DNA of 64,000 nt, taken from positions 5,828,001 to 5,892,000 of the forward strand of contig CAJFCV020000002.1 in assembly GCA_904066235.2 (NCBI GenBank), given 5' to 3'. Below the pieces are notes generated by a model. It ran no database searches. It was not told the origin of the DNA and worked only from the letters and a program-made list of their open reading frames with translations. The translations under genes and the position numbers were made by a program. Of this stretch, positions 1 through 18,360 are shown one piece after another (the stretch's first letter is position 1; each line of letters begins with the position of its first letter). This DNA is from Bursaphelenchus xylophilus (Eukaryota; Nematoda; Chromadorea; Rhabditida; Aphelenchoididae).

Positions 1-590
1 TCCGTTTTTGTCCAAATGGTTTTCAATATTTTGACATAAAGATTATTAGTAAATCACAAGATATTGATACCAATAGAAAGCTCGAGAGTTGCTTAAGCTA
101 ATAGAACCAAAATATACCCATAATCATAGTATTTTGACAGTCTTCCAAGGCGAAGAAAACAACGTCTAAATAAAATTTTGTATCGACGATACCGAGTCAG
201 AGAGAACTGGAAGGGGGTATAGGCTCCACGTCAAAAAAATCGTTAAACTATTCTTCGAGTATCTACATCGGTCTCGTCCCGCTTGATGGGACAGTTTTTT
301 TGATATTCGGCCTTGAAATTTGCACTATTTTTAGCCTAGCTCGAACCGTGTTCAAAAAATGCGTCACGATGACACCCATTCAGAATGTGCCAGTGGTATA
401 AAAAATAGTTGTATACGACTAGTAGTACTCCCTAGAGCTCCCATAAAAAAAATTAGGTTAAACATTGTTGTTATGTGCAATTTGGATGACAGATTTTATG
501 AATTTTTTTTCGCTGTGAGAACCTTTGCAATGCCCGCAATTTCTTGACGTGCGGCGCACTGTGCAGACATGTCAAGACTTTTTGGCCCGC

Positions 591-797
591 CTAGTACTAG
601 TCCGTTCGTAAAGTCGCTGGAATGTTTTCGGCGACATGCACCCCGCGAAACCGAAAGTTCACTTTGCACTGTGCAATTTTTGGCTGTTTGCACAGTGCAA
701 TAGGCTTTTTCGAGCTGTCGCTCGCACCCTGAGTTTTTTCGCACAGTGCACTTCGCCGAAATCATTCCAGCGACTTTACGGAAGGACTAGTACTAGT
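591..797. repeat. Foldback repeat with ACTAGT-containing ends, copy A
   Basis: The arm at about 591-624 (CTAGTACTAG, then a run containing AAAGTCGCTGGAATG) reappears inverted at about 763-797. The centre carries several GCACAGTGCA palindromes. There is no coding capacity for a transposase, so this is a non-autonomous foldback or MITE-like repeat. Its ends resemble those of the repeats at 978-1180 and 51414-51762. Confidence 0.75.
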
Positions 798-977
798 CGC
801 GGAAAAAAGTCCTGGGATTTTCTCGCGCCCCCCAAATTCCGTCGCGCCCCGAAAATTTGATTTGTCGCGGGACTCGCGCGCGACAATAAGGCAAAATCAA
901 CAAAATTGCACTGTGCAAATGCACTTTTCGGGTTCATGCACAGTGCAGGGTCGCAGAAAAATCCCCCGACTTTTTTC

Positions 978-1180
978 CGCGACTAGTACTAAAAAGTCCT
1001 GACAATTTTCGCACCGTGCGAAACTTTGGGTTTTGGACGTCGCCCCTGCAAATTCGGGTTCGTCGCGCGCAAAAGTGCATGTCGCTAGTGAAAAAAAGGG
1101 AAATTGCGGCGACAAATGCGAAATGAAAGAAGAATGCACGGTGCGAAAATTGTCAGGACTTTTGAGCGCGATTAGTATTC
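978..1180. repeat. Foldback repeat with ACTAGT-containing ends, copy B
   Basis: The left arm at about 978-1023 contains AAAGTCCTGACA and GCACCGTGCGAA. It is matched in inverse at about 1136-1180 (GCACGGTGCGAAAATTGTCA). The interior, including a CGCGCGCAAAAGTGCA-type stretch and GCGGCGACAAATGCGA, closely resembles the interior of the repeat at 51414-51762 read on the other strand. These two are copies of one family. Confidence 0.8.
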
Positions 1181-1448
1181 GCGGGCGGACTTTTCGGGTC
1201 GACGGCAGTTCGTGTCAATACAAAATCGGTCGATGCGCGGTGTAGGGCAGGCGGAGACCCACAAAAGTGGTAGGAGGTACCTAGGAGCCTGACGAAACCG
1301 TCGTTTAATGCTGGCGGACTTTCGGCGAAGGCTTGCCGGATAATGGAGGCGATCCACAGTTGACCTGAACTGTGTCGCTAACCCCAAAAGTCGCAACACC
1401 CACCATTATTTTTTTTATCCTAATCTTATTTTTTTATTCCTTATTTAG

Positions 1449-1751
1449 ACGACTCTAAAAAGGTTGGGATTGGAAGGACCTCAATGTTTGTTTGTCGACG
1501 ATCTGCCAAAGAATATTGAGGGTGCTCGGAAATTGGGGATCCATGGCATCCAGGTGAGCAACTATGATTAGATAAAAAAAACGTTTATTAAGTGTATATT
1601 AGATATAATACTTTTGACGTTCCAGATGATTGATCAAAACCAAGATTTGGTGGTCCACAAACTGGAGCAGGCTCTGCAACTTCCCCTCCGCAACATTCCC
1701 CCTTACTCCATTAACCAAAGTACAGTATCTCAACCCATCGCGCGACTATAA
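1449..1751 (+). CDS. HAD-superfamily hydrolase, tandem copy 1 (3' exons only)
   Basis: Two exons are visible, 1449-1553 and 1626-1751, joined in phase 0 across a short GT-AG intron. They encode a C-terminal HAD segment with the motif IV acidic pair (FVDDLPKN) followed by GARKLGIHGIQ. The final exon resembles the last exons of the two complete copies downstream but has about 20 extra residues before the TAA stop. The exons with nucleophile motif I, and those with motifs II and III, are not found upstream in this window. They may lie across a long intron beyond base 1, or the copy may be a truncated pseudogene. The product would be an ACAD10/EPHX2-N-terminal-like phosphatase; the substrate is unknown. 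Confidence 0.7.
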
Positions 1752-1924
1752 ATTGCCCTGATTAATGACCTCATCCTGGGTACCGTAATCCCCCGTTCCC
1801 ATTGTAATCTGTTGTATAAAAACCACGGTTCGAACTCTGCTTAATGATTAATAAACAGTCTTGGAAACACTTGGAACATTAGAGTTGTATAAAATGGGAG
1901 CTGTGTTCTTTTATTTCGAGGACG

Positions 1925-2933
1925 ATGTCTGCGATTAGAGCTGTGATTTTTGATTTGGGAGGCGTTTTGTATCCCTTTCGGGACTACAGCAAATTTAAAT
2001 ACATGTGTCAGAAAGGTAACCTTGGTGCGAGTTCGTGTTATTTCTGGTGTTGTAGCATCAGCCGATCCAAAAACTAAAAAAAATTTGATTGGGTGGCAAG
2101 AAGGGGCCTTGGCCACATCTCAAGTCCGCGATTTTTTCGAACAAACATTCGGTATCTTGGTGGGTTCTTACATTTATTAATAACGCAAAAAAAATTTTAG
2201 CCGAAAAATGTGGAATTGGAAAAGATAAAGTTGGAAGATTTTATGGGACCAAAAGTAAGCAATTATTATAAATACCGTATACTTTTTACCAGCATGAAAA
2301 AATATGGAAATGCATAAAAAAATTGAAACAAAACGACATCAAGACTGCTCTGCTGACCAACAATGGCTGGTGGACTGACAAGAAGGACAAGAGTGTGATA
2401 TTTGAGGACCTCTCTCTCTTCGATGTTGTAGTAGAGTCTTGTAAAGAAGGAATCTGCAAGCCAAACCCCAGAATATTTGAAGTAAGAGATAGCTTCTCAT
2501 TCTACCGTTTTTATTTATTAGAGCAAGACTCCTGGTCTTGTTTGAGCATTCATTTGAACAAAAAATATTTTAGATAACCTTAAATCGGCTCGGCCTAAAG
2601 CCCTCTCAATGTGCATTTATCGATGATCTCGAAAAGAATGTGGAAAGCGCCAATAGACTCGGAATCAACGGGATTCAGGTGACCTTTCTTATTACGTTCT
2701 TTCCGATTATTATCTTAATTTTGATCGGAAATAACGGCTTTTTAAAAAAACCCTTGAGCACGTTCGAAACGCTTAGTTTTTTTATCTTTTGGTCTCGTTT
2801 CGAAAATGTTGTGCGTTCTCTGCATAAAATGTGCTCATTACACAGACTTGGAATATTGTTTCAGATGGTGGACCAGGACCAAGATCTAGCTCTGGACAAA
2901 TTGCAACAACTTCTCAGCGTCCCTCTAAAATAA
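1925..2933 (+). CDS. HAD-superfamily hydrolase, tandem copy 2
   Basis: Multi-exon gene beginning ATG-TCT-GCG at 1925, 174 bp after the stop of copy 1. The first exon gives AVIFDLGGVLYPFRDY, the HAD motif I region. The second catalytic Asp of the usual DxD is Gly (DLGG), as in ACAD10-type HAD domains (DMGG). Further exons give WQEGALATSQVRDFF, then LLTNNGWWTDKKDKS (motif II, Thr), KPNPRIFE (motif III Lys) and FIDDLEKN (motif IV acids). The last exon starts MVDQDQDLALDKL and ends at TAA 2931-2933. With the variant motif I, conventional phosphatase activity cannot be assumed. It is a clear paralogue of copy 3, with introns at the same places. The family call is firm; the substrate is unknown. 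Confidence 0.85.
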
Positions 2934-3165
2934 ATAAGATTAAACTGTTCTTTCCGAAGTGTTTTGTCTGTTCTTTCTAGGTATTTAAGGTCAGCAAAAG
3001 GTTTCATCTTTTTTACTATCACTTTTCTTTTTTTAAATAGCAACGTTATCATCACGTTTTTCGTTTTTTCTGCTCCCTGAGTCAAGTATTTAAGCTTGTG
3101 CACTATCTTTTTTATTGTTCATTTTGCTCTGGCGTGTCGATTTCATATCGAATATAACTCTCTTA

Positions 3166-3993
3166 ATGGCTTCAGAAGGGGAAATGTCTCAAATAAAAGC
3201 CGTCATCTTTGATCTGGGAGGTGTTTTGTACAGATTCAGAGACTATAAAGCGTTCATCGGACTGCTGAACAAAGGTAATCGAAATCTGACCACTCAATAG
3301 TCTCTTAGCTCATACTGATCCTGTTATTAGGGAGAAAGTTCTGGCTTGGGAAACCGGAGATGTATCCACTGAGGCCGTTAGGGACATTCTGGAAGATGGG
3401 ATTGGGAAGCTCGTAGGTTTGTTTGTATAGTTATAAAGTCATTTTATATTAGAAATGACGTTAATATAATGTAGTAAACTCAGAAATAAGCTTTGCAGCC
3501 GGACGACGTGAGTAGTTTGGAAGATGTCCCCTTCGAATCGGTGATGGGAAAACCTTTTGATAAGATCTGGGATTCTATTGATAAGCTCCGAGAAAACAAA
3601 GTTAAGGTGGCCATGCTGACAAACAACGGCTGGTGGACTGATAAGAAGGAGAAGAGCACTATTATCAGCAATACCGAGAAATTTGACGTTATCGTTGAGT
3701 CCTGCAGAGTTGGCCTCAGAAAACCTGATCCAAAGATTTTCGACGTTAGTTTTAGTTATTTATTTTTATTTGGACTGTTATAGATCGTATTACAAAAATT
3801 GAACCTAAAGCCAAACGAATGTGTTTTCATCGATGACCTTCCTAATAATGTGGAAGGAGCAAGCAAATTGGGGATAAACGCTATTCAGGTGACTCTTTTT
3901 ATAATAATTTAATAAATCTAATTCCAGATGGTGGACGGAAATGAAGATCTCGTATTGAATAAACTGTCCAGCTACACCGGAATCAAGTTCTGA
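3166..3993 (+). CDS. HAD-superfamily hydrolase, tandem copy 3
   Basis: Starts at ATG 3166; an alternative in-frame ATG at 3184 aligns with the start of copy 2. Exon 1 reads KAVIFDLGGVLYRFRDY and ends at 3274. Exon 2 begins after the acceptor at about 3308 and reads AHTDPVIREKVLAWETGD. Motif II is MLTNNGWWTDKKEKS, motif III KPDPKIF and motif IV FIDDLPNN. The stop is TGA 3991-3993. Intron positions match copy 2, which supports tandem duplication. The DLGG form of motif I is shared, so all full copies lack the second motif I aspartate. Expected to be a cytosolic ACAD10/EPHX2-N-terminal-like HAD enzyme of roughly 210-220 residues. Confidence 0.87.
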
Positions 3994-4126
3994 CCTGGTT
4001 ATCAAGACTTTTCTGTAAAAATACTCCGCTTTACTTTATTCGAATCGTGAATTAAACTTTGCCGTATAAGTAAACGTCAAGGCGTTTTTAAACTTAAAAA
4101 TATTAATGTAGTCATAAATAATGTTC

Positions 4127-4152
4127 TTGTCGGCATCCAAGAGATGCCGACA
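4127..4152. repeat. Perfect 9-bp stem hairpin downstream of HAD copy 3
   Basis: GTCGGCATC and GATGCCGAC form a perfect 9-bp inverted repeat with a short loop (CAAGA). It lies about 130 bp after the HAD copy 3 stop and 250 bp before the EXOSC7 start. Just downstream, at about 4170-4200, the words TTATTTTCCC and ACAGACTGAT recur that also occur inside the foldback at 38230-38759. It may be part of an old repeat end rather than a transcript structure. Confidence 0.5.
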
Positions 4153-4403
4153 CATTTTGCCTCGACAAATCCACATTATTTTCCCTACAGACTGATGTAA
4201 TAAGTGTACTTACTTGTTATTACGCAACGCTTTTTTCGTTATTATTACGCAACGACTTTCCGGGCTTTCTCTCGCCACGCTTTCTCGGAATGCCAATTGC
4301 GAGCTGCGCCCGATAGAAAAATAAATAAAATTATTTTTGAGCTCGGAAATTTCGTGAAAGGTTTAATGTTGTTGTAGATTATAGATTTGATCTACATTTC
4401 CTA

Positions 4404-5540
4404 ATGACAGATCAAAAGGATTACCGGACCAAAATACCGAGGATTAAGCTGAGTTCATATGAGAGAATTCATATCTTGGAAGGATTCAATGAGGAAATCC
4501 GTACTGATGGAAGAGGGTATTATTTATTCGTACTGTTCGTTGTATCTTATATTTAGATTAAGGGAATTTAGACCAATTGGTATTGAACTAGGAGTTATCC
4601 CGCATGTAGATGGATCTTGTCGGTTAAAAGCCGGGAATGTGGATCTCGTTGTTGGAATACGGGGTGAGCTTGAGACAGTTATTGACACGGAAATGAACTC
4701 TGATTCACCTCCACCGCTAAGATTGGAGTTTAGTGTGGAGTTGAGCCCAAACTCAGATTTGAGATTTTTGGGGAAGGAGCCTATTGATCTTGCCGAACAA
4801 ATAAAAACTGCATTGGCAAAAGCCTACGACAACGATGAAGCTCTTCCGCAACTTAAGGAGTGAGTTTTGAGTTATTAAAATGATGGTTTTAGTTTGCGTT
4901 TAACCAAGAGATTAGCTTGGAATATCTTTGCGGACATCGAAGTCCTAAGTTATGACGGGAATGTCATTGATTTTGCTGGAATGGCGGTAAGTTGAGACTC
5001 TTTAATAATATGCATTCAGCTAAAAGCAGCGTTAACTGATTTTAAAGTTCCAAAGATGAGAGTATTATCCGACGTTGTGGACGGTCTTGGAGCTGAGATG
5101 GACGGAGTCGAATTCCCCACAGAAGTGGAATTTATCACTCTAGATACCAAAAGGTAGGAGAATGTATTTATATAGACTTATTGTTTAGATGCCCGTTGTT
5201 CTGCACAGTAAATGTAATCAACGACATGTTGGCATTGGATGTGACGGAAGAAGAAGACTGCTGCGTTGTTTCAGCTGTTTGCATAGCTATTATACTCCCA
5301 GAAAACGATCCGGTAGGTGTAAACCATATTTTGTTGGGGTTTGACACATCTTTTTTACAGGAAGATTATCTAGTAACTTATGCAGCGACTGTTCACCGAG
5401 GAACAATGGAATTATCAACGACAAGGGAGCTCTACAAGTTTGCATACAAGACGATAAAACGATTGAATGTAGATCTGGAGACATTTATCCAACTCGAAAA
5501 GACGACCAAACAAATACGGATGGCCGAACTCGTCTTCTGA
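4404..5540 (+). CDS. exos-7: Exosome complex component RRP42 (EXOSC7), RNase PH-like
   Basis: Encodes a subunit of the six-membered RNase PH-like ring of the eukaryotic RNA exosome, which degrades and trims RNA 3' ends in nucleus and cytoplasm. Exons at 4404-4516, 4557-4859, 4893-4986 and onward from 5019 join in frame. The N-terminus reads ERIHILEGFNEEIRTDGRG then LREFRPIGIE, the conserved DGR signature of the family. It continues with a SCRLKAGNVDLVVGIRGE strand and RLTKRLAWNIFADIEVLS. The last exon ends QIRMAELVF before TGA 5538-5540. Length is about 300 residues, normal for the family. The order of motifs fits RRP42/EXOSC7 better than EXOSC8 or EXOSC9. Like other eukaryotic ring subunits it is probably catalytically inactive and structural. 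Confidence 0.85.
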
Positions 5541-8217
5541 ATCCTTTGTTGTTACTGTATCTATTCCCAATGGAATGGCCATGTTTTTTGTTGAGGTCAA
5601 ATGAATTTAACATCCAGAGCGCCGCTCCTTTCTTTGCATTATGCAAATTACAAATCGCGCAGAATTGGACCTCACCTGCGAAGGGATGGGAGTCTGATTT
5701 AATTAAAGGGCCTGGAATCATCTGATGAAAGTTTTTTTGGTGTTTCATACGGTGGAACGTTTCTGGGCGAGGCGGTGCCCTTTCGATTCCGATCGGACCT
5801 TCTTCTAGATGATGATGATGATTCCTCTGCCATTTATGGGCCTCGCTCGGAAGGCCCAGACGTTTCATTAAATTTATTTTCCACCTACCCGATGGGCCTA
5901 TTAACATGCTTACAATCACCTCGTGAGGTCAGGCCATCCCGTTTTATTTCCGCGGCCCGATTCCATTCGCGAAGTCTCATTAATTGCCGAGTTATGGCGT
6001 TGTTTCAGTGGATGGGCCTCCCGCTCACCTTCGGCCGTTTGTTTTGCTTGAGGCCGCGCTACCGTAGTATCTTTTAATTGACATGTACATGGATGGGTGG
6101 GTGCCCGGCCTTCTGCTCTCTTCCCGAAGACACACCTCTGAAGGCACGCGAGGACGGGGCTGGCGGATGCCTCAGGGCCTAATTCTCACGAATAGCAGGT
6201 GCTCTAATTTGGTTTGGCCGCTCTTTGGGGATGGGTTACGGTCCCCGAGAGTGATGTTTTCTTGCCGTTTCAGGTCTCGATTCTTTCGTTGCTTCCCGGA
6301 AAGTCCTCTAATATCCGCCTTTCCCGATTGACCGTTTTCCCGAATTCCCAATCAAAGAAAGACTTGAAGTCTCTGGGAAAGCGACTCAGGGAAATGGATT
6401 CCGGATCTGGCCGCTGAGTCAGCTCACACGCCTAGTCCGCTCATTTCGCGCAATAAGCCGGCGATTAACCGGCCATGCCAACCTGGTTTCTAAACAGATT
6501 AAATGAATTTCTGGGATTACGTAAGCGTTCATTTAACCTGGTCTCAGTCATCTGGGAGACCAATTAACGGCTGAGGAAGGGCTGAATGCGAGATGAAGTC
6601 GAGGAGAATGTCACCGAAGTCAATCTCCCAGATTGAAGGGATGGGCTGGGACTGCCCTTTGGCCCTATTCTGACATGAATGCCGAGGTTTCGGGAAATAT
6701 ACGGAATGAAAGGAGAGTGACACGTCTCAGGCTCTCATAATTCATGAATGAGATGTTTGAAGCCACTCACCCGGCTTCTGGATTCACTTTCCTTTGTCCT
6801 CTGCCCTCAGGGCATGCAGCACCCGGTCTACCTTTTTAATTAGGAGTTCCCACCATCCGAGATTGCGTGCCCAGAAAGTGTTGGCCCCAGGGGAAGTACA
6901 GTCGGATGGGCATCTTTCTCTTCCGACTCACCACCTTCACCATCTCCGGTCGACCTAGGCATCGGAGTGGAAGGAATCGGAGCTTCTGGATTGCCTCAGG
7001 CATTCCGCTGATTCACACTTACTGTAGTCTTTAGAGCCGCAAATTCCCCCCTTTCCCTTTGTATTGTATTTTTTTCGGAGCAGTTTTATTCAAAAACTTT
7101 TGAATCTAGAAAGATACCGTACTCTTCCTTTATATAAATCTGATCTCTACAGGCCATTTTCGCCTTATCCTGCTCTCGAAGACCCTTTTAATGACTTGTT
7201 TGTCTTCCATTCCGATCTACATCTTCCTCCATCCGGGCACCTTTCTTTCTTTTTGCTTGTATTTGCACGGATTCCCGTTGGAATAAAGTCTCGCGCATTA
7301 CGGCGTTCCAATCGGGACAATCAAGTCAAAAAATGGAAACAGTCTCGGTCCTCTATTATGGTTTATTTGCACCCGGGTCAAGTATAATATTATGTTGGCT
7401 TCTGTTTGTCGAGCTCCGTCAATAATGCAGGAGCATCAGGGTTCTCCAGAAGAGGTGTGGATTTCGGCCCCTTCAACTTGGTCCTCAATCAGACACGCAA
7501 GGAAATGGATATCTTATTCTTGGTCTTCTTCAATGTCATCATTCGCAATTTGAGACATTCTAGGTGGAAAGGGTGGTTAATGTGGAAGGAAATCTTGACG
7601 CTGTATAAAAGAGGGCTGGCTGATTGACAAAATTACAGCAAGCTTTTCTATAACATGTAGTTTTTTGTTTCGGTGTAATTACATGGTATTGCCGGAGAAT
7701 CAGTCTCTGGCTTTGCTCCTTTGATTCCAACATTTTGATTCACCGCAGGCATTCAGAAGAAAGGAGAAGGTGCAGGGGGCGGAGTCTGGAGATGACTTTG
7801 ATTGGCGGAACTCGAGAATGTCTCTAAAAAGTCGAGAGGAAGAGGAACGAAGAAGCGCCAAGGGTACCGTCTCAGGAGAGTATCAGTCGGGGTGTTTGTG
7901 ATTGCATATAAATATAACAAGTTCCTTCCTTTGTCGGGTTATATTACCGATTTTTACTTGGGTTATTAAATGGTATTTATTTTCATTCGCAATTCCTTTA
8001 TCTCAGCTCTAATTCGACCATGAGTTTTATTACGATACTTGTGACTTGTTTAATGGTCTCTTCTTCCCCACCGTATTTTTTCTCTCCCACCATTATATTG
8101 GCCAAGGAGGGACTCTTCTTCTGGCCGCATCCCATTTCATCCATTCGCTCCCAGCCAATGCCTTCGGGCTTTTTATTCTCCCAGGCTGACCTTTTTTATC
8201 TCTTTCAGAGGCCTTCA
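5541..8217. other. Long non-coding upstream region of egl-43
   Basis: No open frame here looks like protein. Composition is noticeably less AT-rich than neighbouring intergenic DNA. It contains CCTCAGGGC-type and TACTGTA-type words (for example around 6172, 6806 and 7020). A pyrimidine-rich acceptor (TCTTTCAG, 8201-8208) closes it, nine bases before the first egl-43 ATG. I read it as promoter or regulatory DNA, possibly with an untranslated 5' exon. No specific factor site can be assigned. Confidence 0.5.
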
Positions 8218-14675
<6,458 letters not shown>

Positions 14676-15035
14676 GGACACTTTTAGTTACAGTACTCTA
14701 TCAATTACTCTGTGCATTTACATAAAAGCTTTTAAGAAGGGCTAGTTCCCTTTCTAATTCATAATTCCCGGTCACGAATCGAATATGGTTACCCGGAAGA
14801 GAATCAGGACGATAACTGTACTTCTGTCTTGTTTACATCGACAGCACCTGCCTTTCTCTCCCGGACTAACGCCTTTAATTGGGTTTTATATCGCTCTAGG
14901 TCATTCCTCACTCGCCCACTTACTCTATAACCATTCCTTAATGTAAACATTCCCTGTCTTTTACAGTTAACTTAGCTTAACCACGCTAAATTCATTGTAA
15001 CTCCAACCATCCAAAGAAGTTTCGCTTATACCCGC

Positions 15036-15062
15036 AATAAAACATGTGTTGTATATAATAAA
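15036..15062 (+). terminator. Candidate polyadenylation signals of egl-43
   Basis: Two AATAAA hexamers, at 15036-15041 and 15057-15062, lie about 370 bp after the egl-43 stop. They fall between two convergent genes, 250-280 bp before the TTLL12 stop on the other strand. Confidence 0.45.
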
Positions 15063-15311
15063 TATGGAACTCAAACAAGTCATATAACCTGTGGATGATA
15101 ATTTAGCTTTTATTCAAGGTCTTTTACGAATATCAGAACCAAAAAAAAAAATACATGAACTGACATTTACTCTCTTCGACCTTGAGGGCTGGCAAACTTC
15201 GGGGAACAAAAACAACCGAAAATGTAAACGGGATGTAGTCGTAGGATAACAATAGTAAAATATAATATTTAAAACATTTGAACTAACAGGATCTAGCAGA
15301 GCAATAAAGGA

Positions 15312-17641
15312 TTAAATAGAATGGACGCGATTACTGCCTCCTCCCAAGAACAAGGTCTGGAAGACAGTGTCAGCAAAGTCTGGGTAGAATTGAGACGCCC
15401 GCTCACAATCAGGCATGAAATTGGCTTCCAGGAAAACAACATCCACGGCGTTGTGCTCACGGTCTAAAAAAATTATTTAGAATAAAACCATGCACTTACT
15501 CTTCCACTTCAACATAATATCGAATCCATACATCGCTCTTGATTGTAGGTTAGGAGCGACACCTTTAGGGGGTCTGTCTCTGGTGACGGTTTTGAACACT
15601 TCCTTTATTACATAATTTATCTGCTCTTTAACTTGGTTCCAATCAAGTTGTGGATTCAATTCCACCAAACTTTCAATGAATTCATCCGATGTTATCTAAA
15701 AGAACATTGCATCAGCAAATGCAAGCCTACATTTGAAACCTTGCTCTTATCGGTGTAATTGTGAACAGAAAGATGAGTGAAATTGTCGGCCAAGTCACTC
15801 AAGTCATATTCGCTGAAATAAAATAAATTGGAAATAAATGGGTCGAACATACTTAACGGCTAAACGAGGCCAAAAGTCATTGTAGACAAAGACCTCCAAA
15901 GGGTCTAGGCTTCTGACTAAGACGATGAATCTCAAGTCGAACTTGACTAGATTTCCATTATCAGGTCTTTTCATGAGAACAGGGTCTTCAATATATTTGG
16001 AAACCAATTTAGGGCCGGTTTCGACCATCCTGATGACACAATCAAGATTGTTCGTGACTACTGTATCCAATCCTCTCGCCAGATTCCAGGGCTTTATGAT
16101 CCAAGTGTTATCCAAATTCTTCCGGGCTCTTTTTTGGAAATATGACACAAAAGCAGGGAGTTCTTCATTCAGATTGAACGTCGTCTGAAACCATTCTGGT
16201 CCCCATTCAAGAGTTTCTTCATTATATGACTTTTCATAACTCGGATCGGCTTCAATCAAAGCCGCGAATAGATCCTTTACAGTCAGATTGGACTCGAATG
16301 GAAATTGGTTTATCAAAACTTTTGGATTTTGCTCGGATAAAACCCTAAAAAGTATTTATGATTGAAGAATTAACCTACTTAAAGTCATGAAAGTGTTCCC
16401 GCATCCAAATGACATCCGCTTCCTTTACATCCTCGGCCATTTCGTACTGTACATCTTTTAAATGCTCTATTAACTGGGTATCTGAAGCCAGAATTCTGAC
16501 GGTGTCCATGATCCCAATAGGATCTGAAGCGTTTCCTTTCTGAGATTCGGAGGGCAGATAATCCGGATGTCGCCCACTCTAAAAAAAGACATCTGAATTT
16601 AGCAAAAAACTAACCGTAAAGAACTTCTCGTCCTTGACCGACTTCTTGATTTCGCTTTCGCTCAGATCAACAGGTTCCCATGGATGTAAAAGAACATTGT
16701 ACCAGTCTGGATGGGCTTTCAAAACAGCATTGTCCACATAATTCCGGGTGACTTCCTCTAAACAAGTTCATTTTTGGTTATGTCCCTTACCTTGATCTTT
16801 AATGTCTTTAATAGGAAACATTATACTGAAAGCTTGTCCGTTAAAACCATAGAAGAATGGAACAATACGGATGTTGGGTGTATTACTGTGTCCTATTCGC
16901 ATTCCAAATTCATCCGGCAGATACCAAATGGGCATATCTCCCTCATCGAGGACATTCTTCGACCTACGGACGGTGTAAGTTTGCGCAAACTTCCAGATCT
17001 TCTCCATAATGGCATCTATTATCTTCTGCTCCAATTGTTCATTGATCTTGGTACCTTTTTCGTCACCTGTTCCAGGGTTTTCATCACCTCGAGCTGAAAA
17101 AAGAAACATGCAAAAAGTAGAAGTAACATACCAGTCGGATGGGCATCACCACTTTCACTTCCAATGTAATCAGAGCAACTGTCTACATCTTCAAATTCGT
17201 CAAGCTAAAATAATAATTCAATGCAAGAGTTGGGCAATCTTACAGTAATTCCCATCGATTCCATCAATCTCTCCTTAAAGCCGGGGACCTGCTTCAGTAT
17301 ACCCCTGGCATTATTCAAACGAAACGTGAAGCAATGGTCAATTAAGAAGATGCTAAAAAATGGATTGCAGACATAGCTGTACATACCTATCAGCACTTTC
17401 AGCTTCGATATCTTTCAACGCTATCACAGAGAAGCTGTTTTCTCCAGATTCATTCTCCTCCACGATGATTTGGAAATATTTTCCCGCATCGAACTCCTAA
17501 ACCAATGAATAAAAACACATTTTGACTTACTTCATACTTCAATTTATTAAATAAACTTGGCCAAAAAACCTCTGGGACAGCAGAAGTCCTAAGTTGGGGT
17601 TCATGGACCTCGATAAATTGTTCCAAAGAAAATTCTGACAT
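15312..17641 (-). CDS. ttll-12: Tubulin tyrosine ligase-like protein 12
   Basis: A many-exon gene on the minus strand with short introns. The start is chosen at ATG 17641-17639: the peptide then begins [18 protein letters not shown], matching the TTLL12 N-terminal region (EFAALHGPALRASGVPE in human). Next come the SET-like N-terminal half ([35 protein letters not shown]) and the TTL domain. Key TTL segments are [83 protein letters not shown] and [16 protein letters not shown]. The stop is at 15314-15312. TTLL12 family members are atypical: they carry a degraded SET-like region and tubulin ligase activity is doubtful. Roles reported for the family include tubulin detyrosination and histone modification. 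The gene is complete and convergent with egl-43. Confidence 0.92.
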
Positions 17642-17827
17642 ACTTTCTTTCAGCTCATATATTCGGCCGATGCTTTTATTTTCTTTATGTTGTTCTTGCA
17701 CGTTCTGGCAAATTTGAGAAAGAAATAGTTTCTAGAAAAAATCAAAATGCTACTATTGATTATCGGGGTTGCCACAATTGCTCCCCTCGTTTAATTTTTA
17801 AAGATGGCGGCAGGGGTGGCAAACGGG

Positions 17828-18360
17828 CCTCTTTTTCCAAATTTCAGGCCCGGGGCCCGGCCCGGCAAAATCCCAGGCCCGGCCCGGCCCGGTTCAAAAT
17901 TTTGCAGGCCCGGCCCGGCCCGGTAGAAATCAGGCCCGGCCCGGCCCGGCCCTGTAAAAGCCCGGTTAGGGCGCGAGCTGGAAATTTTCCTTTGATCTTA
18001 CCGCCTCTGTAGTGTGCTAAAATCTGCTAAGAACTATCGTATATGTATTATATGTTCTAATTTGGACCTTATATTATAACATATATGCAAAAAAAGTACT
18101 ATAAAGTAATAAACTATTGTAGAACTTGATATACTAAAAATACAAACCTATCCAAAAATTTTTCCGGCGCGAAAACATTGAATGCCAAACGCTTGGCATT
18201 TCGACAAAACCGGGCCGGGCCGGGCCTGAAAATGGCTCAGGCCCGCGGCCCGGCCCGGTAAAAAACAGGCCCGGCCCGGCCCGTTTCAAAATTTGCTAGG
18301 CCCGGCCCGTTTAGGCCCGATCTGGCCGGGCTTCGCCGGGCCGGGCCGGCCCGGAGAGAC
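17828..18360. repeat. GGCCCGG-rich repeat pair around an AT-rich core
   Basis: Two blocks, at about 17828-17960 and 18200-18360, are built of many CCCGGCCCGG-like words separated by short spacers such as TTCAAAATTTTG. An AT-rich core of about 240 bp lies between them. The GC-rich blocks stand out sharply from the AT-rich surroundings. No protein is encoded. The right block runs directly into a tRNA-like sequence at 18349-18425. Confidence 0.75.

Larger units (their letters stand above)
1..1448. other. Non-coding repeat-rich stretch upstream of and within the first HAD gene
   Basis: I see no convincing coding exon here. The stretch is rich in short palindromic words such as GCACAGTGCA, GCACCGTGC and ACTAGTACTAGT, and it holds two foldback repeats listed separately. 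Its 3' edge, at 1441-1448, is a T-rich splice acceptor for the first HAD exon. The DNA is therefore probably intronic or an insertion that separates that gene from its 5' exons. The first 350 bases are AT-rich and I recognise nothing in them. Confidence 0.6.

Noticed and set aside
1449..1751. Treating the first HAD copy as a certain pseudogene
   Set aside because: Its two exons are intact and correctly spliced in phase. The missing 5' exons could lie outside the window.
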